Origin: Acanthopleura granulata
Lineage: Eukaryota > Mollusca > Polyplacophora > Chitonida > Chitonidae
Direction: 5' to 3'
Length of the DNA stretch: 64,000 bases
Assembly: GCA_016165875.1 (NCBI GenBank)
Contig: JABBOT010000006.1
Coordinates: forward strand, 1,947,438 to 2,011,437
In this document: in pieces, positions 41,909 through 53,687 of the stretch
How the letters are laid out: each line of letters starts with the position of its first letter
Numbering within the stretch: position 1 is the first letter of the stretch
Position numbers and translations under genes: made by a program
The notes under the pieces: model-generated
What the model was told of the DNA's origin: nothing
Seen by the model: the letters and a program-made list of their open reading frames with translations, nothing else
Database searches by the model: none

Positions 41909-42724
41909 CCGACAATGATATGACGTGACTCGGCGTATGATGCATGTTTCATGGGGAAAACCCATCATATAGTCTCATTTCTCACCTGAAATAATTAACA
42001 TATTTACTCCAACAGTATCCAGGTGTGCTATTATGGCCGGAAAATTAAGAGACTGGTAAAGCAAGGTCTACATGTACCATACATACATGTATCTATATAG
42101 GTCTAAAAGTGCTTGCTCATAGAACAAATGGTGAAACAAGCACAGCGCTTATAGCGCTTGTGAAGTTCTGCGCCACCATATGACATTCTAGACAACGAAT
42201 GCAGTGTGAAAACGCCTGAACAATTGCTTTCAACTGTTCTATCTGTCTTTTCGAAACCACGCCACCTGGCGGATACCGGCAGGTGTTAATGTCTGAATTG
42301 TCGCTCGTTTGTCGTAAGTTGAGAAGCTCTCTATAAATCATCTTTCCGCTTTATATAGGGATGTGATGAACGAGGAGATAGAATCTCAATGGTAAGTCGG
42401 TCGATTCCGGCATACTAAGGGGAAGCTACCGCAGCCAACCTATTTATTATCTGCCTGTATCGCCCGCACGAATGTTAACGAATATTGATTCTGGCCTGTG
42501 CATATATATTTTAGCTTAAACATGTTTGTGGAGGTATTTATGGGTTTCCTCAGCTTATGGATTCTAAGGAAGAGTGTGTTGTGCAGTTATGGAGTCCTTG
42601 GTGAAGTCTCTACACGTTTTTGCGAAGCTAAGTAACAGAATTTGGATCAATGATCAAAGTATGGAGCAGATCTTGTTTTCGATCTTGTTTGTAAGATTAC
42701 TGACATAATCTTAAAACACAACAT
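41909..42724. other. Intergenic, nothing recognised
   Basis: No domain-bearing frame or repeat recognised. Confidence 0.45.
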
Positions 42725-42826
42725 ACAAGCAGTAGCTACCAGGGCAGAGACGGCAGTGTCATTGCTGGCAGTTTTTCTCTGTTAGGGTTTTATACTAACT
42801 GTTTATGCAGAGGCTTAAAAATGGCC
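42725..42826 (-). repeat. Interspersed repeat family 4, fragment
   Basis: 'gggcagagacggcagtgtca' and 'gttagggttttatactaact' match the reverse complement of the family 4 right half. Its left half appears to be interrupted by the adjacent SINE. Confidence 0.65.
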
Positions 42827-43117
42827 AGAGGGACCTCCGTGGCTCAGTTGGTCAGCTCTGACGAAGCGTAATGACCCAGAAGCCTCCCACCTATGCGGTC
42901 GCTGTGAGTTCAAGTCCAGCTCATGCTGGCTTCCTCTCCGACCGTACGTGGGAATGTCTGCCAGCAACCTGTAGATGGTCAAGGGTTTCAATCGGCCTCT
43001 ACCCGGTTTCCTCCCACCATAATGCTGGCCACCGTCGTATAAGTGAAATATTCTTGAGTGCTTCGTAAAACACCAATCAAATAAATGTTTAAGAAAGAAA
43101 GAAATAATTATGGCCAG
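42821..43117 (+). mobile_element. Full-length SINE family 1 with 8-bp flanking repeat
   Basis: Complete element at 42831-43087: A-box region 'cgtggctcagttggtcagc', B-box 'gagttcaagtccagc', body and AAAT-type tail. atggccag occurs on both sides (42821-42828 and 43110-43117). It is one of the best copies for deriving the consensus. Confidence 0.9.
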
Positions 43118-43257
43118 TTACATAAATTCAGATTAGTTAGATGACAGTTCCAAGAAACTGAGAGTTGCGGTTTTAATGCTTGCACAAATTATGGAAAGAT
43201 CAGTCGTAAATTCACGAAACTAGGTAATGTTCATATCTTTTAAGTGTTCACGTAAAC

Positions 43258-43360
43258 TTTGCCCGGTTTCCTCTCACCATAATGCTGGCCACCATCAAAT
43301 AAGTCAAATTTTCTTGAGTACGGCATAAAGCATCAATCAAAAAAATAAATACATAAATAA
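43258..43360 (+). mobile_element. tRNA-derived SINE family 1, 3' fragment
   Basis: 'tttgcccggtttcctctcac', 'gagtacggcataaagc', tail AATAAATACATAAATAA. Confidence 0.85.
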
Positions 43361-43544
43361 ACCAAGCACCTCATGAGTTCTTGATTCCCATGGGATTGGA
43401 TGACAAGGTGATTGTGGGACGGGTCGAGGAGACGTAAAGGCCCTGAAAACCACGCGGCAGGCACTAAGTTTGCGTGTCAGCGTCACACCAGGGGAAATTT
43501 GTGAATAAGTTAAACAATAAATCAATACATAAATAAATAAATAA

Positions 43545-43665
43545 ATTTTTTTTATTTATTTCATTAGTGTTTTACGCCGTACCTAAGAATATTTCGCTTA
43601 TATCAGGGAGACTAACATTATGGTGGTGGGAAAGCAGGCGGACGAGGAAACTCACGATCATACGC
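43545..43665 (-). mobile_element. tRNA-derived SINE family 1, truncated copy
   Basis: TTTA tail, 'ttagtgttttacgccgtacc', 'taagaatatttcgcttatat', ending near 'gaaactcacgatcatacgc'. Flanked on both sides by AAAT runs. Confidence 0.8.
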
Positions 43666-43927
43666 AAATAAATAAATAAGTACCAAATGAATAAGGCGGG
43701 AGCACGGTCTTTTAGTAAAGTAATTTAGTGTCAAGTAATTTAGTATTCGCCACCCCTAAATGTGACTGCTGTCATATATGAGGGAATGCCGTGGAGCACA
43801 ATGTAAGACGTCAGCCAAATAAATTTAAAAATTATAGTAAAAATCACAGCGCATGTGAAGAAGAATCCGGATATCCGCGTCACGGAGACTGCCGAGACAT
43901 ATGTGTGCAAATATCAAAACCTAGCGA

Positions 43928-44262
43928 CCTCCTTGGTCGTCTGGTGGTTACAGCGTCCCCCTGCAGGTCGGGAGATCCGGGATCGTTCGCGGATCAGGTC
44001 ATAGCAAAGACTTTAAAAATGGTGTTATTGTTGAGAGGTTAGAACAAGGAAGCAGGGCGGCCCGGTGTCAGTGTAATATGACTTGTTAGAGTGTCATGTC
44101 TGGTGTCTTCGGCATGATGCTCCTGTGGCGGCAGCACTTTTGCGGCATGGAATCGCCCTGCCATTGGGAGACAGAGTATATCTATATTCTAAGGACCCGT
44201 CGTCGTCATGAAAAATTGTTGTGTGCGACATAAAACCCAAGCATACATACATACTTACAAAC
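43928..44262 (+). mobile_element. tRNA-derived SINE family 2, nearly full copy
   Basis: Head 'cctccttggtcgtctggtgg' and 'gtcgggagatccgggatcg' (A- and B-box-like), body with 'ggcggcagcacttttgcgg', 3' end 'gacataaaacccaagcatac' and a CATA run. Same family as 30319-30590. Confidence 0.75.
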
Positions 44263-44806
44263 AAAATATACTGGCGATGAAATGCTGAGAAGTGGCTTTG
44301 TTTTTTTCTGCAATATAACAGAATTTCCACAAAAAACTTCCCAGATTCATTAATAAAACGTCTTCTCTTGATTGATATCTCTCAACTGTAAAGCATTTCA
44401 TTTAGTGTTCAAAAACCTAGGTAAATACAATGTTCGTAGTTGATGCAATTCTTTATATTCGGAAATAAAGCGGACATCGTGCGCGAGAGTCTCTTAAGGG
44501 AAAGACAACACACATGAAAGTTTACTCCGTTATATACGGCACGTTAATTTTATCATGATGTATTTAGATACATTCGGATGTTGATTCCTCATTTGTTCGC
44601 CTACATTAGAGTTTACTGGGAAAAGGAAGCCGGAGCGCCAAGCGATTGAAATGTACGAAAGGTATATAATTAACTGCCTGGCTTAAAGCCGCCGCCAAAC
44701 GAGCGAGATCATTTGAACCAGCTGCCTCACTGAGAAGGGCCTTCCATGGCGGTGTGATTATTGTGTGCCAGCGTAGAACAATTACACAGGATGCCAATTA
44801 GTTCCG
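44263..44806. other. Intergenic, nothing recognised
   Basis: No coding or repeat signal supported. Confidence 0.45.
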
Positions 44807-44990
44807 TTCCAGCTCATGCTATCTTCCCCTTCAGTCGTAACTGCATCGGAAAACCTGCCAAAAGCTGCTGATTGCTGTGGTTTTCCCCTTGGCTATGACT
44901 GGCTTCCTCCCACGATAATACTGACCGCCGTCGTATAGGTGAAATATTTTTGAGAGAGGCATTTAAACAATCAAATAAATAAATAAATGA
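44807..44990 (+). mobile_element. tRNA-derived SINE family 1, diverged copy
   Basis: 'ttccagctcatgctatcttc', 'ggcttcctcccacgataata', 'cgtcgtataggtgaaatatt', tail AAATAAATAAATAAAT. The head is missing. Confidence 0.8.
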
Positions 44991-45334
44991 GTTGATCGAG
45001 GATTTAGGGGGTTTGTCAGATGACGATTACCACCACGAAATTTAATTTTTCCATTCCAATAAAACATGCCGCAGCAGTATGAGATAAAAATCCTGATGAA
45101 AAACACCAATGAAACAAATAACTAAAAAATTCATAATCGTGTGTAAAACACACTTCTGTCTTGGTGCAAGCACAAGTTACCTACCCTGCTTGTGCGCCTC
45201 ATTCAAGGCTCAGAAAAGATGCTAGTTCATGGTTTGAGGAGTTGAACCACTCATCTTTCTAACTGAAAACTATCGTCGTTTATGTTATCCTTGTAGTAAG
45301 AATTACGGTCTTCATGGTGTGACGTTGTCATGAG

Positions 45335-46010
45335 CCTTTGCCATCGTTACCATCTGAGGTACCATTGTTTTAAGCATTACTGCCATTACGGTAAGAGGCT
45401 CCATATTTTATGAACATAGCCATCATGATGATCTGAGGTGCCATTGTTATTGTCATCACGATCTGCTTGTTATAAGTAACATCATCCTTAACATCCATCA
45501 TTGCGATCCAAGGCAGCATTGTAATATTTATTTATTTATTTGATTGTTGTGTTACGCCGTACTCGAGAATATTTCACTTATACGGCGGCGGCCAGAATTA
45601 TGGTGGGAGGAAACCGGGCAGAGCCCGGGGGAAACACGCGACCATCCACAGGTTGATGGCAGACATTCCCACGTACGGCCGGAGAGGAAACCAACATGAG
45701 ATGGACTTGAACTCACAGCGACCGCATTGGTGGGAGGCTTCGGGTCATTGTGCTGGGATAGCGCGCTAACCAACTGAGCCACGGAGGCCCCCCAGCATTG
45801 TAATAAGAACCATTAGAAGCATCATTATAATTACGATACGATGTGCAATTGTTATAAACATTACAATCATTAAAATATGAGGGTGCCACTGTTATAAGCA
45901 CTATTATCTTCACGATTCGAGGTGCAACGGTTATAGGCACTATATTATCTTCACGATCCGAGTTGCCACTTCTGTTAGCACTGTTATCTCCCCGACCTGA
46001 GGTATTTCCA
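45335..46010. repeat. ~42-bp minisatellite split by a SINE
   Basis: Degenerate units with 'cgat.cgaggtgccattgtta' and 'taagcattattatcttca' occur on both sides of the SINE at 45526-45792 (left part 45335-45525, right part 45793-46010). Confidence 0.75.
45514..45804 (-). mobile_element. Full-length SINE family 1 with perfect 12-bp target-site duplication
   Basis: The element fills 45526-45792, from the TTTA tail to 'gagccacggaggcccc'. It is flanked by cagcattgtaat at 45514-45525 and again at 45793-45804. The perfect duplication and low divergence indicate one of the younger insertions in the window. Confidence 0.95.
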
Positions 46011-47842
46011 TTTAAATGTGGTTAATGACCTACCGAACAAAAGAGGTTGTGCATTTATCAACTAAACGCGTTTAACTTCGCTTTCTCGGTTTATATAAAA
46101 GGTGGTATAAATATATTTGGGTCTCCCTCTGACCCGTCCAACTTGCCACCAGCACTTTGGCCCCCGCCTGTTCTACCCACTAAGCCGATGGGCCAAATAT
46201 TTACCTCTTCTGTTAAACACGTTAAATATTATCCCGGTGTAATGTTTGCCCCGATTACATTTCAAACGCATTGTTCTATAAGAAGCCCGGTTAGTCTCGG
46301 CCACACTACACAACGATGTCACGCCGGTTTATGTATAACTCGTAACCTGTTCTGACGTGAAAATCCCCTTAGTGACGCGTGCCACCTTAGGTACGCTTCA
46401 ATCCAGGCACCAATGGCACGGCTGCCTTTTCCTCTTGATAACCGCAGCTTTTCTGCAGAGAGATTTCCAAAAGGCGGATTAAACGTGGAAACCTAAAAGG
46501 GATTCACACACAGGGAACGCTGTGTGACAGTAAAAAACGCTCTATTATTTACAGGAGACCGGCAAAGCATCCACAGTAAGTCATTCATAACAATCTATTT
46601 TGTTTTTACCAGCATAATCATTTTAAGGGGTAAAATACATAAAAACTATTTATGTACGCATGTTTGAAGCTTATACGTCGTTATTCTTGGATTACTCAGC
46701 GGTGTTATTGTAGATTTAGAATGACAAATATTCTTCAGATATTTGGCCAGTTTGAATGAAATAAGGGTAAGAAGAACATAAAAAGCTCAATCGATACTTC
46801 GATCATTACTCGACGTATTTCTATGACACGTCGTCAGTTTTACATTAATGAGGAAAACATGGCTAAATATAAAGTTAATTCCCTCACGAACACTGGCCTC
46901 TGGATTTTGTGTTAGATTCTGCTCAATGCAAAATGTCGTCACTGTGGACTGTTGCGATAGGGCTGAAGTTTTTTCTATCTTTTTAGTGCTCAATAGATAC
47001 TTCCTTCTCTTAGATGTGGACATTTCCCACATTACGGTTATATACTGATTCTTTCTTCCGCGTTTATAGATAATTCTGAGCATTCCCCACATCACTTATA
47101 TCCATCTTCCCAGTACAGACAACTCCGTTCTTCCATTTCTTCCTCTAACTACAGAAGTTCCGACAAGGCGAATATCCATTCATTCCTTTTCTTAGGAGAG
47201 AAAACAATTCGGACAAGAAAAATATCCTTTAGTTCCTTCTAAACTGTTGACAGCTCCGACATGGCAGGTTTTTTTTTGGTCATTTTCGTGCCTTTGTGAG
47301 GCTGCGAGTAATATCAAGTTATTCCTTCTTCCTGATGTAGACCTGCTCTCTCTTTTTACGAACAGCTCATCCCACACATAATACCGTGGACATTTCCGAC
47401 AGAACCAGATGCCTCATCGACATCACTTCTCACAGAAGTCTTGGAGAATCTGAACATTAAGTCCGACATTTGAGTACCTCTCGCAGACCGTTTATAAAGT
47501 ACGGCTTCAAGTCGATAGTCACAAGACATTCCAAAGCAACCTAAAACAGATGTTTGCAGAGGAAATCTTTTGAGAAAATAAGCATAAATAAATAAATAAT
47601 ATGCAAAAAATCATCAATAAGCATGAATCCCTAATTAGACGAGCATCTTTTAATCTAAGAGCAAGAGCAATGTTCATGGTGGTGGGATAGGTGCTATGCA
47701 CGGATAAGTCGAAAATGTCTTTTGGGTTAAGAATGTCAACAGCGGCGGTTACTGCAGCATTTTTCACTTGGAAACATTGTTTAGTTCTGTCCACATAAAG
47801 TATATGCAGCTCAAGTGGTTGAGATTATTTTAATGGTACCGG
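46011..47842. other. Intergenic, no gene called
   Basis: Several open frames of 60-100 codons (for example 46047-46355 plus, 46787-47095 minus, 47519-47794 minus) have no domain signal, no splice support and ordinary AT-rich composition. Confidence 0.45.
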
Positions 47843-47843
47843 A

Positions 47844-48127
47844 ATATACTTTATGGCTCCATGGCTCACTTGTTTAGCGCCCTAGCGCAGCGTGATGACC
47901 CCTAAGCCTCCTACCAATGCGGTAGCTGTGAGTTCAAGTCCAGCTCATGCTGGATTCCTCTCCGGCCGTACGTGGGAAGATCTGCAAGCAACCTGCGGAT
48001 GGTCGTGGGTTTCCCCCTGGTTCTGCCAGGCTTCCTCCCACCATAATGCTGGCCGCCGTCGTATAGCTGAAATATTCTTGAGGACGGCGTAAAACACCAA
48101 TCAAATAAAAAAATAAATATATACTTT
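47844..48127 (+). mobile_element. Full-length SINE family 1 with 9-bp flanking repeat
   Basis: Head 'ggctccatggctcacttgtt', B box 'gagttcaagtccagc', body to 'gaggacggcgtaaaacacca', A-rich tail. atatacttt flanks it at 47844-47852 and 48119-48127. Confidence 0.9.
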
Positions 48128-49195
48128 GTGCGAAGGAGCAGAAAACAAAATTTAAAAACGGAAGTAAAACATGTGTACATGTACTAATTGTTTTACATGT
48201 GTCCAATCACAAATATTTATTTTAGGTTTTCTTGCTTTTATTGTGGCAAAAATTTTCTTACTATATTCTGGTATTTCGCATTTTCCTCTAGGTTCTCAGT
48301 TTCATATACCCTGTAGTGTCAAGACCTCAGTTTAAATGACCCCTTTGTCATTATAAACGGCCGTCCTATTTGGCAACACAGTGTCCAGTGTGAGTCACAA
48401 AGGTTACAGTGCGAAGGTTAGGGGTCAAGAGAGCGAAGGTCAAAGAGGGCCTTGGACATAGGGACCTCTGAGTTTCAGTACCGAATCGGCCTTTTCCGTC
48501 ATCTAAACGTGAGGCCGTGGACAAAATGACGACATCTGCACTTGGTTCGTGCATGGAAACGGAATAACTGCGTCAGTGGTTGCACACAGCGTAGGTCCAC
48601 GGGAAATTCCATGTATTTGAACATGCAACAACCAACGATGCACTTTGGGTAGCAAGGTCCTGAACTCAGAGGTCATCGCGTTCTCTTCAGTCATAACAAG
48701 CATATTTTAACAAACTGAAAATTAGGTTAAACACCACAATAATAACATATTGTTATGTTCACTTTGTTAACGCCGGTACTAATGTATAATTTCAATTTTT
48801 CTTTCAATGTTTGCGTCAATACCCGCATAATGATACACATGGCATTGCCCAAAACAGAGCTCCAGCTGTGGTAGCTAATACATGTTCATAGTGGAAATTT
48901 TCCCTGTATTTTACCCTCGAACTTTCTTCTTCCGTTTAGAAAAAATGGATGGAAATTTTATTAATTTGAATGAGCAACAGATTCTGAGCCTTTTGATAGT
49001 CTGGTACTGAAGGCCCATAATATACGACGACGAAGAGAGTAACTGTGATCTGAACAAAATTTAACAAAATGGAGAAAAAAAGAACGGACATAATTATAAC
49101 TATGATATGTCATAGGTAAAGTAGCAAAGATTGCTGCACCATATAGGTAAGGAGAAAGAAACGCTATTGTAAATCTTTTGAATAAATGTGACCAT
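48128..49195. other. Intergenic, nothing recognised
   Basis: No supported coding segment or dispersed repeat. Confidence 0.45.
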
Positions 49196-49305
49196 GATAT
49201 GGCTGAAACATTGCCGATCTGGCGATAAGCCATAATCATTTATTCATTCATTCTGCAGCTTAACGCCAAATCGGCATTATTTCAGCCATATCCTGGCGAC
49301 ATTTA
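49196..49305. repeat. Two family 5 SINE tails in tail-to-tail inversion
   Basis: 'atatggctgaaacattgccg' + 'tctggcgataagccataatc' + CATT run is followed after a short gap by its reverse complement ('cttaacgccaaatcggcatt', 'atttcagccatatcctgg'). It would form a long hairpin. Confidence 0.8.
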
Positions 49306-50567
49306 TTCAAAACACATAAATCTTCTGTGAATGATCCCTCTTGGTTGAAAATGATACCACAAAACAGTTCTCTTTAAGATGGGTCGTTGGCGTTTCTTTC
49401 CAGTAGGGCGATCCTAGTTTCCCCGACAAGATGATTCAGTGTTGCTTCACTGGCATGCCATGAAGCAGACCCCAGTTGGTCCCACCTGGTTGTAACGCCC
49501 TGACATTGTCCTGAGCAGAAGCTGGTCAAACAATTAAGCTGAAAATGAAACATGAATGAATGTCAGTTTTAAATTCTTTTTCAAAAATGTTGAAGGATTT
49601 GGTCAGTTCTTTGCATATGACCGTCTCACGTATGCGCGAGGCCCGTTCTCCATTTATCGGCTCCAAGGCTTCGAGCCCCATAAAAACAGCATCCGGATAT
49701 GTACGTAGTCATTTAATATTGTTGCCATTCGCTTTTACCTATTGGTATGAAAATTGATCTTCCGGTCACATGTCCCATAATACCAACCTTATGTATGACA
49801 AGCACATGGCTAAGACACGCAAGGCTTTTATACCTAAACAGCAACACTTCAAGACTTCGAACACAATGAAAACAGCAGGCCTTTACTGATATTACTAGTA
49901 GTTGTTTCATCACACTGACATTTGGTGTTAATTGTTGTTGTGAAAAATCGTCTTCTGGGAATGACCGGGAAACGCAAGGTTTCTCGCATTTTAACAAGAA
50001 CATATATACCTACGTATGATATGCGTTGCTGCGCTGCCGATCAGGAAAAAAAATGCTAAAAATGGTAATGAAGACATCTAACATTAGATTTTGCTACTAT
50101 ATCTGTTTTTTTTAAATTAACATTTAACTCACATCTGGCTATTTTCATTTAAGTTTTTCTCAAGTTAATATTCTCAAAATTCGAAACGGAGAAGTATAAC
50201 AATGTTCTAATAATATGGTTGCAGAGAAATGGGAATACTTCACTATTGAAATACTCCACCCTTGGCAAACAGTTAATCCGTGTTTCGCGTTCTCTTTCCG
50301 CACCATGCAAACACATATCTGGTGTGTTGTACACGCAACACTGTACATAGAATGTGCAAATATTAGCCGAGGCCTGGTGCGAATGGAGCGCACTTAGCTA
50401 AGTAAGCCCTTATCTATACCATAGCAATGTATGTTATGTGTGAGATGTGAAGCTCACTCAGCTCACGGCTACTTAACCCTAAGTATGCTTCATGAAACTA
50501 CCCCCTGGAGTACATGCATTTCCGTCTGTATTACATGTATTTCCAACATAAAGTTCATTTATTCCAT
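49306..50567. other. Intergenic, nothing recognised
   Basis: Short open frames only, with no domain signal. Confidence 0.45.
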
Positions 50568-50654
50568 TTTATTTACTTGATTTTTCAACGCGGTAATCAA
50601 GATTTTTTGGCCTATATGATTGCCGTCAATTTTATGGCTGGAGGAAAACTGGGA
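50568..50654 (-). mobile_element. tRNA-derived SINE family 1, old 3' fragment
   Basis: 'ttttatttacttgatttttc', 'aacgcggtaatcaagatttt', 'ggctggaggaaaactggg' are strongly diverged versions of the 3' half. Confidence 0.6.
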
Positions 50655-50697
50655 TAATCTATCGACCTTTGACACCTGACAGACCGACTGTATCTCT

Positions 50698-50975
50698 GTG
50701 CACCATGTGTACAAAAATGGTACACGACTTGGATACAGATTTTATTCACCAGCGTAGAACATTTATTACGTCATTTCGTCATCACTGAAAACTGTTGACT
50801 GCTTCTCTTTGCATGAATACATCGTAATTTTCATATTTCATATATTTTCTTAGTTCTTTGGTGGTTTGTGTTACTTGTCGTTTTTGAAACTGGTCTCCCG
50901 ATTATTGACCCTGAACGCCCATTTTGATTGACAGCAGGTGTACGAATGCCAGTTTCGACGCCTAGGTTTCCCACA
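50698..50975 (-). repeat. Interspersed repeat family 3, nearly full copy
   Basis: Reverse orientation: 'gtacaaaaatggtacacgac' (distal end), 'gttgactgcttctctttgca', 'cttagttctttggtggtttg', 'cctgaacgcccattttgatt', 'gccagtttcgacgcctag'. With 40525-40793 it defines a unit of about 270-280 bp. Confidence 0.85.
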
Positions 50976-51330
50976 CAGGTACACCCATCATACTGGGGGA
51001 AGGTAGGTAGTATTCAACAAACGTTGTGAACCGGTTATTGCCATCAAGGCGCCACGAATATTTAGTCAAATTCTCTGTCTAAGACCAATATTGAAACCGA
51101 ATTTTGTCTGCCATGGCAACTGAAGGCGTCTTAAATACTTTGCCAGGACCCATTTCCTTTAGCATAAAGAGTGTGCTGAGTCTGTGTTATTTGGACAAGG
51201 CTCAGTGGAACTGTTTGTAACTGTGATCATATGGAAAAGAAATGGAAATAATTTTAAGCAGTTTTTCATCGCTGTCGATCGGCACGTGCATGGCCCCGGA
51301 GATCACAAGGTCAAATCCAACTTAGATAGA

Positions 51331-51490
51331 TTTATTTCTTTATTTATTTGATTGGTGTTTACGCCGTCCTCGAGAATATTTCACTTATACCACGGCGGGC
51401 AGCATTATGGTTGGAGAAAACGGGGCAGAGCCAGGGGAAAACCCACGACCATCCGCAAGTTGCAGGCGGACCTTCCCACAACCATCGGAG
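51331..51490 (-). mobile_element. tRNA-derived SINE family 1, 3' two thirds
   Basis: TTTA tail, 'ttggtgtttacgccgtcctc', 'gcagcattatggttggagaa', 'acccacgaccatccgcaag', ending at 'ccttcccacaaccatcgg'. Confidence 0.85.
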
Positions 51491-52867
51491 ATATGTCTAT
51501 GGATAGCAGGATGCCAAATACTTTGGAGGTTTTTAGCACCGGGCAATAAATAAACCCTTCTTCAATAAAATGTTTAGTTTTGCACAGAAGTAGCTATTGT
51601 TCCGTATTGTGAAGCTGAAAATCGTATGTGTAGTACGAAAGCGATTGGGGATCAAAATAAAAAAATACATTAGTCTGGAGAGAAACGACTTAAGCAACTT
51701 GTAAAGGAATTTCTTTATGTCAGTTCCTCTTCCATCATCTTTCACGTTTTGTCCAGTATTCAACGTTAGCCTGTGCAAGAACCACTTTGTACAATGTACG
51801 TGTTGCAGCCGCTGTAGAGCCGTCCGGCGTAAATATTTGAACAAGGGAGGGACAATTGTTTATCCCTGTCGACCCCCGCGTTGGAAGGGGATGACAAGCA
51901 GGCTTTTATTATATCTGTCAACGAGGTTGCATGAAGTTTCAATCCTTTGTGTACATCTCGAATTAAGAAACTGACTTTAAATCCTGCAGCAAATTTTCAT
52001 TTATTTAACCTGTCTCTCCATGCTTTAGGACTTGCATCAGAAAAAAAACCAAGGGCACCCATATTGCACCCATATACAGCTAGTCATAATCCTATACTCT
52101 ATAATATTTGCATAAAGTATTTTTTGCGATGAACGGCAGAGACACATGGAAATCAAATTGACGCTGGCACAACGCTGGAGGTAAAATGGACTTGTATACA
52201 GGATAATGTTTGCCAAAAAACCATTCCTTTTATAGACAGACCTTTTTAGAAAGAACAATAACAGCCTTTAATGTTATGTGATTTGCCCCGGCTTGAAGAC
52301 TTTGCTTTACCTGGTGAAATATTTACATGCTGTCTTTTATCAATAAAACAGCGAACAAAAACAACCAAGTTACGCAACAAATTTCCTTTTATTTTCGGAT
52401 ATAATTTTTAAGAGTAGGTTGTGCTAAGAAACTATTTTTAAAGAGTTTGTCGTTTGGAGAGGAAGTTCAGAAAAATCTGTCTATGACATGTTAACCCACA
52501 TATCATATTTGCCCTTACAACAGCGCTTAAGACAAAGCGTGTGCTAATATTAATCTTCACAGCTCATCACATCCCTTCTCTTATAAAAGTAAACAAGTTT
52601 GAGGATCCAACCAGAAAACAACAGAGAACCACAATCCTCTATACTCTTAGAAAAAAAAGAACTGAACAATTTGCTATGGAAGGTCAAAACGGCAAAAATT
52701 CCTTGACCTAAAACCAAAAGCGATAAATAAAGACGCAAAAATAACACACAGCTTGTGCCGCGAAATCTGCCACCGACACGATCCGCTGTCGTTTTGGCGT
52801 GGAAGAAAAGATTTAAATGGTCTGATTTAGTGGCTCGTGCCATTCTAATAACTGCGTTGTTTTGCAG
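51491..52867. other. Intergenic, nothing recognised
   Basis: AT-rich sequence; short open frames without domain signal. Confidence 0.45.
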
Positions 52868-52925
52868 GTTCTCCAGAAACTACTCTCTGCTGTATGGTGA
52901 TATAACTCGGAGAATATACGTAGAG
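52868..52925 (+). CDS. Weak candidate exon A upstream of the LPMO gene
   Basis: A good acceptor (gttgttttgcag) and donor (gtagag|gtaagc) enclose 58 nt. One frame reads FSRNYSLLYGDITRRIYVE. It could be a 5' UTR exon of the gene at 54045, a coding exon of another gene, or chance. No family is recognised. Confidence 0.25.
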
Positions 52926-53074
52926 GTAAGCATTATCATCGATCGACACCCTCTCATTATTTATTTATTCACTGGCTGTCAAAGTTGTACACAAGGACTT
53001 TTCATGTAAATTGCAAGTAATATGAACCAATGCATTCTTTACCTTACTCTGCTCATTTCCTGGCGTTTGAGGTG

Positions 53075-53230
53075 TGGATTTGCCACTGTTTAGGCATTTA
53101 TATGAACAGTTAGGATAAAACCCTAACTGAGGTAAATGGACTTGCGTGGGGCCGGATTTTACCGGTGACCATTTGCCAACTATCACACTGTTTTTGCCGC
53201 TCTGATTTTACTTTCTACACTGTAGTCTTT
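53075..53230 (+). repeat. Interspersed repeat family 4, copy
   Basis: 'catttatatgaacagttagg', 'accctaactgaggtaaatgg', 'gaccatttgccaactatcac', 'ctacactgtagtcttt'. Confidence 0.75.
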
Positions 53231-53538
53231 TGCTTGGGCCATCACACAGCTAGTACTCAGTTTCATACATACGAAGCTTAATTGTTTAAAATAAATCTCT
53301 CTATGATGTGAACAAAAAGTTGTCAGTGAAAAAAATCGTAGTGCACAATAAAACATTCAAAAGAATTAGCGCAAGACCTAAACAGACGAGTCTTCAGTGG
53401 TTTATGTCTAATAATACAGTCTGCTGATATTCAGAAAAAAAACAACAACTGCTGTTGTCCTTGGTTTGATTAGAGTGAACAAAAATTTGCCGTTACAGCA
53501 CAGTCTATATGTGTTTACGATTTGTTTTCACATTTCAG

Positions 53539-53687
53539 ATTTCCTCATCAGCTTACCGCTTATCAAAAGTCAAGGCGGATACATTGGAGGGTTCCCATAT
53601 CTGTTCGTCTGAGACACAAGTTGGTCTACAGGCGTCTTCCAAGTCACATAATCACTGGGACAAAGGCGTCATTATCTACAAATTCAG
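53539..53687 (+). CDS. Weak candidate exon B upstream of the LPMO gene
   Basis: Acceptor ttttcacatttcag and donor ttcag|gtaaaa enclose 149 nt that stay open from ISSSAYRLSKVK to GVIIYKF. It lies 350 bases upstream of the LPMO start codon on the same strand and might be its 5' leader. The product is not recognised. Confidence 0.25.

Noticed and set aside
42831..43000. tRNA-like boxes that might be a real tRNA gene
   Set aside because: The A and B boxes belong to the SINE head. No cloverleaf with a proper acceptor stem and anticodon arm could be read, and the same sequence heads many copies.
45552..45782. Frames shared with 42871-43068 and 47892-48092 (PPTNAVAVSSSPxHxGFLSG type)
   Set aside because: The same peptide occurs three times because it is the translation of SINE family 1, not a protein family.
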